5,094 nucleotides of DNA from Gammaproteobacteria bacterium (GTDB taxonomy: Bacteria; Pseudomonadota; Gammaproteobacteria; Granulosicoccales; Granulosicoccaceae), in assembly GCA_020444765.1 (NCBI GenBank), contig JAGRHW010000268.1, positions 1 through 5,094 of the forward strand, in the 5' to 3' direction. Below the pieces are notes generated by a model, which saw nothing but the letters and a program-made list of their open reading frames with translations, was not told where the DNA came from and searched no databases. The translations under genes and the position numbers were made by a program. Shown here piece by piece: positions 1 to 5,094 of the stretch (positions within the stretch are counted from its first letter, which is position 1; every line of letters starts with the position of its first letter).

Positions 1-6
1 CAAAAA

Positions 7-15
7 TCTCCTCTC
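7..15 (-). promoter_or_regulatory. Possible ribosome-binding site of a gene beyond the left edge
   Basis: The minus strand reads GAGAGGAG followed by ATTTTTG to the window edge, a strong Shine-Dalgarno-like sequence with suitable distance to a start at or just beyond position 1 (TTG occupies 3 down to 1). As it follows the operon terminator, it would belong to a separate leftward gene. I could not find a clear promoter in 16-78, so this stays tentative. Confidence 0.3.
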
Positions 16-78
16 TTTCACTCTTCGCAGGACGCAGAATAATAAAATCACCAGCAACAACGGCCAGTTTTCAGGTAC

Positions 79-114
79 AAAAAAAACCACGCTTCTTTCG
101 ATGCGCGGTTTTTT
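79..114 (-). terminator. Rho-independent terminator closing the operon
   Basis: On the minus strand CCGCGC (108 down to 103) pairs with GCGTGG (92 down to 87) through one G-U wobble around a 10-nt loop. The stem extends with six A-U pairs (114-109 with 86-81), and the T-run is 8 long (86-79). On the plus strand the wobble becomes an A-C mismatch, so the structure favours leftward termination. It stands about 32 nt after the MerR-family stop codon and marks the end of the transcription unit. Confidence 0.88.
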
Positions 115-146
115 GAACGGCTTTGCGTTGAAACGCCGTGCGTGTA

Positions 147-503
147 TCAGGCCTTAAGAATCTTCAATACATCTTCCAGCTCGCTGCGCAATTGCCGCAC
201 GAGTTGCTGCGACTGGGAGTTGTCATCTTTGGCGGTCTCGCCGTCGAGATGCTGACGCGCGCCTCCGATCGTATAGCCCTGCTGGTAAAGCAGGCTGCGA
301 ATCTGGCGGATAAGCATGACGTCGTGGCGCTGATAGTAACGTCGGTTACCACGCCGCTTGACGGGCTTGAGACCGGGAAACTCCTGCTCCCAGTAACGCA
401 GCACATGCGGTTTTACCTGGCAGAGCTCACTCACTTCACCGATGGTAAAGTAACGTTTACTGGGTATTGCGGGTAATTCTTTATTGTTGCTGACTTCCAG
501 CAT
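147..503 (-). CDS. Small MerR-family transcriptional regulator
   Basis: A 118-residue protein with an N-terminal MerR winged-helix domain (about 17-86): [22 protein letters not shown] contains the helix-turn-helix with the typical LRYWE end (35-39), followed by the wing RRGNRRYY (50-57) and the QGYTIGGAR helix (75-83). After it only about 30 residues remain, ending in an amphipathic helix ([18 protein letters not shown]) suitable for dimerisation. There is no room for a ligand-binding domain, and the single Cys28 excludes a MerR- or SoxR-type metal site. The ATG at 503 lies within ihfA and is preceded by GTGGAAG, so it is translated from the same message. This short type next to ihfA is common in non-enteric Gammaproteobacteria; I know of no established function, so its targets are unknown. 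A terminator follows its stop by about 32 nt. Confidence 0.93.
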   Translation of the reverse strand: MLEVSNNKELPAIPSKRYFTIGEVSELCQVKPHVLRYWEQEFPGLKPVKRRGNRRYYQRHDVMLIRQIRSLLYQQGYTIGGARQHLDGETAKDDNSQSQQLVRQLRSELEDVLKILKA

Positions 504-783
504 AAGCTTCCACGCGCGCCTTTAATTTCTGACCGGGACGAAAGGTTACCACCCTGCGGGCCGAAATGGGAATTTCTTCACCGGTTTTCGGATTTCTGCC
601 GGGTCTTTCCCGCTTGCTTCTGAGAACAAAATTACCGAAGCCTGAAAGTTTCACATCGTAGCCATCTTCCAGTGCCTGTCGAACCTGCTCAAAAAACTGT
701 TCAACAAATTCCTTGGCCTCTCTTTTATTGAGGCCAAGTTCTTCGAAAAGCATTTCTGCAATCGCAGCTTTTGTTAAAGCCAT
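481..783 (-). CDS. ihfA: Integration host factor alpha subunit
   Basis: A 100-residue DNABII protein. It pairs with IHF-beta (encoded elsewhere) to bend DNA sharply at specific sites, acting in nucleoid structure, transcription, recombination and replication. The start [20 protein letters not shown], the LSGFGNF turn (46-52), the beta-arm [14 protein letters not shown] (60-73) and [13 protein letters not shown] (76-88) are the alpha-subunit signature and distinguish it from HU and IHF-beta. Pro65 at the arm tip is the intercalating proline. Length equals the family norm. A good site, TAAGGATG, lies inside the end of pheT, and the pheT stop is 4 nt upstream, so translation is likely coupled. 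E. coli also has promoters for ihfA inside pheT; I saw no convincing one here. Its 3' end overlaps the next gene by 23 nt. Confidence 0.98.
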   Translation of the reverse strand: MALTKAAIAEMLFEELGLNKREAKEFVEQFFEQVRQALEDGYDVKLSGFGNFVLRSKRERPGRNPKTGEEIPISARRVVTFRPGQKLKARVEAYAGSQQQ

Positions 784-787
784 TAGT

Positions 788-3160
788 CTACATCCTTAGA
801 GTTGCACCAAGTTTTTCTTCGAGAACTTTAATGATGCCTGCCACGGATTTCTCAACTTCGTTTTCACCAAGGGTGCGTGAATTATCCTGTAAAATCAAGC
901 CTAAAGCCACGCTTTTTAGCTCTTTAGCTATCTTGTCGCCTCGATATACATCAAAAACAACGACTTTTTTCAGATACTCCACACCACTTTGCAAAACCGC
1001 CTGTTCGACGGAACGCATCGGTATCGCGTCATCAAGCACAATGGCAATGTCCCGTCTTACCGCAGGAAATTTGGAAATCTCCTGATAAGCCGGCAGAAAT
1101 GCTGTTTCCAGCAATTTCAGATCAATCTCGAAGATTATTGCTGTTTGCGACAAATCCAGAGATTTCTGAAGGTTAGGATGCAAAGTTCCAATCCAGCCGA
1201 CCACACGATCAGCCTGTAAAATCGTCGCGGACTGGCCCGGATGCAGCGCCGGGTGTTGGGCGGCCTGGAAAAACAGGTCGTCGACATGCAGGCGTTCGAA
1301 CAAACCTTCGAGATCACCTTTGAGATCGAAAAAATCCGCCTGACGATCTGAGCCCGTCCAGTTTTCCTGTACCAGCCTGCCACTGATCAGGCCACCGAGA
1401 ACGCGCTCCTGCTGCAGGCCAGCGGCGCTCTGCACAAACCGCAGGCCCGACTCGAACAGGCGCACATCACTGACCTGTCGGTTGAGATTTTTCTGCAGCG
1501 TGGCGACCAGACCCGGCCACAGCGAAACGCGCATGACCGAAAGATCGCTGGAAATCGGATTGCTGAGCGGCAGGGCATTGCCCTCTGGAAACAGTTTCTC
1601 CTGCAATTCATGATCGACAAAGCTGTAGGTCACCACTTCCTGGTAACCGCGGTCGACCAGATATTCGCGCGCGGTTTCCAACCCGGCCGGATGATCCTTG
1701 ACGGTACGGAATTCCGGCGACAAATCCGGAAATGTGCGAGGCAACTTGTGATAACCGTAAACCCGGGCGATTTCCTCGATGAGATCGGCTTCGATTCGCA
1801 AGTCATAGCGATAGCCCGGAGCCCGCGCCAGCCAGCCGTCTTCGCGCTTATCGAGTTGCACGCCGAGCTTGCCAAGGCAGGACTCAACATCAGTGTCGGC
1901 AACTTCGATACCGAGCAGTCGCTTGATACGCGCGCGACGCAGGACGAAAGGCTCGGCCAGCGGCAGTCTCGCGGCTTCGCTAAACTCGCTGATTTCGCCC
2001 GCCTGACCACCACAGATGTCCAGAATCAATTGCGTGGCGTAATCCAACGCTTCTTGTTGCAAACGGGGATCGACGCCCCGTTCAAACCTGTGGCCCGACT
2101 CGGTATGGACAGCATAGCGCCTGGATTTTCCAACGATGTGTTCCGGCAGGAACAGCGCGCTTTCGAGAAAAATCCGCTGACTCTTTTCATCACAGCCCGT
2201 CGAGTCCCCACCCATAATGCCGGCAATGCCGATCGCGCCGCTCTGATCGGCGATCACGGTCGTATCCTGATCGAGAGCCACTTCCCGCCCGTCGAGCAAT
2301 ACCAGTTTCTCGCCCTGCCCGGCATGCCTGACGATAATACCGCCCGCAACCTTGGTCAGATCGAATGCGTGCATCGGTTGGCCGATTTCCAGCATCACGT
2401 AGTTGGTGACGTCCACCACCGGTGAAATTGCCCGCACGCCGCTGCGGCGCAGTCTTTCAACCAGCCAGAGCGGTGATTGCACGGAATTGTCGACGCCGTC
2501 GATGACCCGCCCGGTATAAACGACACAGGCGTTGTCAGGCTCAACGGTTACCGGCAAGGTATCGGCGATCGTCGGTTCGATCGTCTGCGTAATCGTTCTG
2601 GCAAGCGGTATTTCGTTACGCGCACTCAAATCCCGGGCAACACCGCGTATACAAAAGCAGTCGCCGCGATTCGGTGTAATATCGATATCGATAATCGTGT
2701 CCTGCAGCTTCAGGTAATCACCCAGCGCCACGCCGGCAGGCGCATCATCCGGGAGGACCATCAGTCCATCCGATGCTTCCGACAGTCCGAGCTCCGATTC
2801 AGAGCACAACATCCCGGCAGACTCGACACCACGCAGCTTGGTTTTCTTGATCTTCATACCGGACGGCAGTCGCGCGCCCACGGTTGCAAAAGCGGTCTTC
2901 ATGCCTTCGCTGACGTTCGGCGCGCCGCAAACGACCTGCGTGACCGACTTGCCGTCGTCAACCTGACAAACCCGCAGACGATCCGCATCCGGGTGTGGCG
3001 AAACTGATTGTACATGCCCGACAATCACGCCCTCGAACAAGGTTCCGAGGCGTTCCACCGAATCCACTTCCAGCCCCAGCATGGTCAACTGCTCGGCCAG
3101 CTCCTCGCTGCCGATTTGCGGGTCGATCCATTCACGTAACCATTTTTCACTGAATTTCAT
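788..3160 (-). CDS. pheT: Phenylalanyl-tRNA synthetase beta subunit
   Basis: The 790-residue protein (E. coli 795) is the tRNA-binding and editing subunit of PheRS. Order of domains: N-terminal module beginning [16 protein letters not shown]-fold tRNA-binding domain, about 40-148 ([20 protein letters not shown]); B3/B4 editing domain, about 210-365, with [25 protein letters not shown] and [15 protein letters not shown]5 domain, about 400-475, ending [13 protein letters not shown]; catalytic-like core, about 480-685 ([19 protein letters not shown]); and a C-terminal FDX-ACB domain, about 697-790 ([28 protein letters not shown]). Editing residues His264, Glu333 and Thr353 match E. coli His265, Glu334 and Thr354; Ser355 replaces Ala356. 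The frame stays open to 3253, but that part overlaps pheS and is not family sequence; GGTAAAG precedes ATG 3160. The last 400 nt are AT-richer than the rest. Confidence 0.97.
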   Translation of the reverse strand: MKFSEKWLREWIDPQIGSEELAEQLTMLGLEVDSVERLGTLFEGVIVGHVQSVSPHPDADRLRVCQVDDGKSVTQVVCGAPNVSEGMKTAFATVGARLPSGMKIKKTKLRGVESAGMLCSESELGLSEASDGLMVLPDDAPAGVALGDYLKLQDTIIDIDITPNRGDCFCIRGVARDLSARNEIPLARTITQTIEPTIADTLPVTVEPDNACVVYTGRVIDGVDNSVQSPLWLVERLRRSGVRAISPVVDVTNYVMLEIGQPMHAFDLTKVAGGIIVRHAGQGEKLVLLDGREVALDQDTTVIADQSGAIGIAGIMGGDSTGCDEKSQRIFLESALFLPEHIVGKSRRYAVHTESGHRFERGVDPRLQQEALDYATQLILDICGGQAGEISEFSEAARLPLAEPFVLRRARIKRLLGIEVADTDVESCLGKLGVQLDKREDGWLARAPGYRYDLRIEADLIEEIARVYGYHKLPRTFPDLSPEFRTVKDHPAGLETAREYLVDRGYQEVVTYSFVDHELQEKLFPEGNALPLSNPISSDLSVMRVSLWPGLVATLQKNLNRQVSDVRLFESGLRFVQSAAGLQQERVLGGLISGRLVQENWTGSDRQADFFDLKGDLEGLFERLHVDDLFFQAAQHPALHPGQSATILQADRVVGWIGTLHPNLQKSLDLSQTAIIFEIDLKLLETAFLPAYQEISKFPAVRRDIAIVLDDAIPMRSVEQAVLQSGVEYLKKVVVFDVYRGDKIAKELKSVALGLILQDNSRTLGENEVEKSVAGIIKVLEEKLGATLRM

Positions 3161-3173
3161 TATCTTTACCGAA

Positions 3174-4629
<1,456 letters not shown>

Positions 4630-4643
4630 CTTCTATCTCCCGA

Positions 4644-4844
4644 TTAACGCAGGTAAGGCAAGAGACGTTCGATGAGTACTTCATCGGACGCATGGACCAT
4701 GGATTTGCCACGCAAATGGCGCTTCCGCTTGGTACTTTTCTTGGTCAGAATATGACGAAGATGCGATTGCTTTCGCTTGAAACCACCCGTACCCGTGCGC
4801 TTGAAGCGCTTGGCGGCTCCTCGATTGGACTTCATTTTTGGCAT
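4644..4844 (-). CDS. rpmI: 50S ribosomal protein L35
   Basis: The gene encodes a 66-residue, very basic protein beginning [20 protein letters not shown], the family signature of bL35, with the usual Lys/Arg-rich middle and the ending IERLLPYLR. The E. coli homologue has 65 residues, so it is full length. The frame stays open upstream to 4967, but the extension has no L35 similarity, runs through the leader hairpins and lacks the good GGGAG site that precedes ATG 4844; the shorter start is therefore chosen. L35 is a late-assembling large-subunit protein. It stands 14 nt before rplT and is surely co-transcribed with it. In E. coli its translation is repressed by L20 and coupled to rplT; the structured leader upstream suggests the same here. 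Confidence 0.97.
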   Translation of the reverse strand: MPKMKSNRGAAKRFKRTGTGGFKRKQSHLRHILTKKSTKRKRHLRGKSMVHASDEVLIERLLPYLR

Positions 4845-4849
4845 TACAA

Positions 4850-4855
4850 ACTCCC
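4850..4855 (-). promoter_or_regulatory. rpmI ribosome-binding site
   Basis: GGGAG (4855 down to 4851) lies 6 nt upstream of the rpmI ATG at 4844 and fixes that start. The segment GGAGT (minus strand, 4854 down to 4850) is complementary to ACTCC at minus 4893 down to 4889, about 35 nt upstream, so the site could be occluded by local folding. Confidence 0.75.
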
Positions 4856-4896
4856 GTTTGATTTTATGTATTAAGGCCTGGCCGAGTCGGAGTATT

Positions 4897-4920
4897 AAAG
4901 TCCTGCCACGGACTTTTTTT
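4897..4920 (+). terminator. Small hairpin plus T7 on the plus strand (possible antisense terminator)
   Basis: On the plus strand AAAGTCC (4897-4903) and GGACTTT (4910-4916) form a 7-bp stem with a TGCCAC loop. The T-run 4914-4920 starts inside the stem and extends past it, which is the layout of a weak Rho-independent terminator for plus-strand transcription. No plus-strand gene is seen, so it could only stop antisense RNA. On the minus strand the same hairpin is preceded by A7 and followed by AATAC, so it would not terminate the operon there; it may simply be part of the rpmI leader fold. Confidence 0.35.
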
Positions 4921-4943
4921 ACTGCAGCGCAAGCTTGCTTGAC

Positions 4944-4972
4944 GTCGCTTGCAGCTGTCCGCTGCAAGCGAC
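4944..4972 (-). promoter_or_regulatory. Perfect 12-bp hairpin downstream of infC
   Basis: GTCGCTTGCAGC (minus strand, 4972 down to 4961) and GCTGCAAGCGAC (4955 down to 4944) are exact reverse complements around a 5-nt loop, GGACA. The stem starts 4 nt after the infC stop codon. No U-tract follows on either strand, so it is unlikely to be an intrinsic terminator. It may be a leader RNA element, a processing site or a barrier to 3' exonucleases protecting infC mRNA. The structure is directly visible; its function is inferred. Confidence 0.7.
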
Positions 4973-4976
4973 AAAT

Positions 4977-5094
4977 TTATTTCTTGGGGGCGATAACCAT
5001 GACCATCTGACGACCTTCCATTTTCGGAAACTGCTCAACCACACCCAGTTCGGCAAGATCATCCTCGACCCGTTTGAGCAGTTTCGAACCAAGG
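4977..5094 (-). CDS. infC: Translation initiation factor IF-3, C-terminal fragment
   Basis: Only the last 38 codons and the TAA stop are present; the gene continues beyond the right edge. The visible peptide contains [17 protein letters not shown] and ends in IAPKK, the standard end of the IF3 C-terminal domain. From family knowledge, IF3 binds the 30S subunit, blocks premature 50S joining and checks the initiator tRNA and start codon; the C-terminal domain carries most of the 30S binding. The position upstream of rpmI and rplT is the classic infC-rpmI-rplT order, which supports the call. The start codon (the unusual AUU in E. coli) lies outside the window and cannot be examined. No terminator with a U-tract follows on this strand, so read-through into rpmI is expected. 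Confidence 0.95.
   Translation of the reverse strand, partial: LGSKLLKRVEDDLAELGVVEQFPKMEGRQMVMVIAPKK

Larger units (their letters stand above)
4845..4976 (-). promoter_or_regulatory. infC-rpmI leader, candidate L20 autoregulatory region
   Basis: This 132-nt gap is long for such a tight gene cluster and is dense in secondary structure. Read on the minus strand it holds a perfect 12-bp hairpin, a third segment able to compete for one arm of it, a 7-bp hairpin preceded by an A-tract, and a short segment complementary to the rpmI ribosome-binding site. In E. coli, L20 represses rpmI and rplT translation by binding structured RNA between infC and rpmI. The same role here is inferred from position and structure; I did not match the specific L20-binding fold. 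I see no convincing sigma70 promoter in it. Confidence 0.5.

Noticed and set aside
1..78. Search for a tRNA or other RNA gene after the operon (some relatives have a tRNA here).
   Set aside because: No cloverleaf or TTC-containing T-arm sequence is visible, and the stretch is too short.
117..139. Inverted repeat ACGGC/GCCGT with an inner GCGT/ACGC, just before the terminator.
   Set aside because: Short, no U-tract next to it, and it overlaps the space between the MerR-family stop and a clear terminator; not enough for a separate call.
881..886. GATAAT on the minus strand about 100 nt before ihfA as a promoter -10 box.
   Set aside because: At 17-nt spacing the -35 position reads TGGCTT, a poor match, and there is no extended -10 TG. 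The region is AT-rich, so a single hexamer match carries little weight.
1610..2425. A 271-codon open frame on the plus strand.
   Set aside because: It lies wholly antisense to pheT, whose translation matches its family throughout. The plus-strand product resembles no family I know, and long antisense frames are common opposite GC-rich genes.
4929..4938. Perfect palindrome GCAAGCTTGC as a protein-binding site.
   Set aside because: It is better explained as part of the third arm of the leader RNA structure, and no repressor family site is recognised.
4845..4967. In-frame upstream extension of rpmI by 41 residues.
   Set aside because: L35 proteins begin MPK and have about 65 residues; the extension covers the structured leader.

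Overview
The window is a conserved housekeeping segment of a gammaproteobacterial chromosome. All supported genes lie on the minus strand and are read from high to low coordinates: infC (3' end only), rpmI, rplT, pheS, pheT, ihfA and a small MerR-family regulator gene. The order infC-rpmI-rplT-pheS-pheT-ihfA is the known translation-factor/PheRS operon of Escherichia coli and relatives. A MerR-type gene directly after ihfA, overlapping it, is the arrangement I know from Pseudomonas-like and other non-enteric Gammaproteobacteria; enterics differ here. Protein sequences (IHF-alpha, PheS of 329 aa, PheT of 790 aa) fit that placement. I cannot name a genus.

Layout from transcription start to end: the infC tail (4977-5094); a 132-nt leader (4845-4976) with strong hairpins, where ribosomal protein L20 control would be expected; rpmI and rplT (4270-4844), 14 nt apart; a 106-nt gap (4164-4269) with two tandem hairpins, the second a probable terminator/attenuator in front of pheS; pheS and pheT (788-4163), 13 nt apart; ihfA (481-783), 4 nt after pheT; the MerR-family gene (147-503), overlapping ihfA by 23 nt; and a Rho-independent terminator (79-114) that closes the unit. 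Positions 1-78 hold no gene, but a Shine-Dalgarno-like purine run at the very edge points to another leftward gene just outside.

The genes serve translation and chromosome architecture: IF3 for initiation, L35 and L20 for the large ribosomal subunit, PheS and PheT for the alpha2-beta2 phenylalanyl-tRNA synthetase, and IHF-alpha for DNA bending. The MerR-like protein has no known target.

I found no new biological system, mobile element, CRISPR array, tRNA or broken gene. The points worth a second look are in the RNA and the composition: a two-state hairpin cluster upstream of rpmI, an attenuator-like terminator before pheS without a convincing Phe leader peptide, and an AT-rich block (about 481-1200) covering ihfA and the end of pheT.
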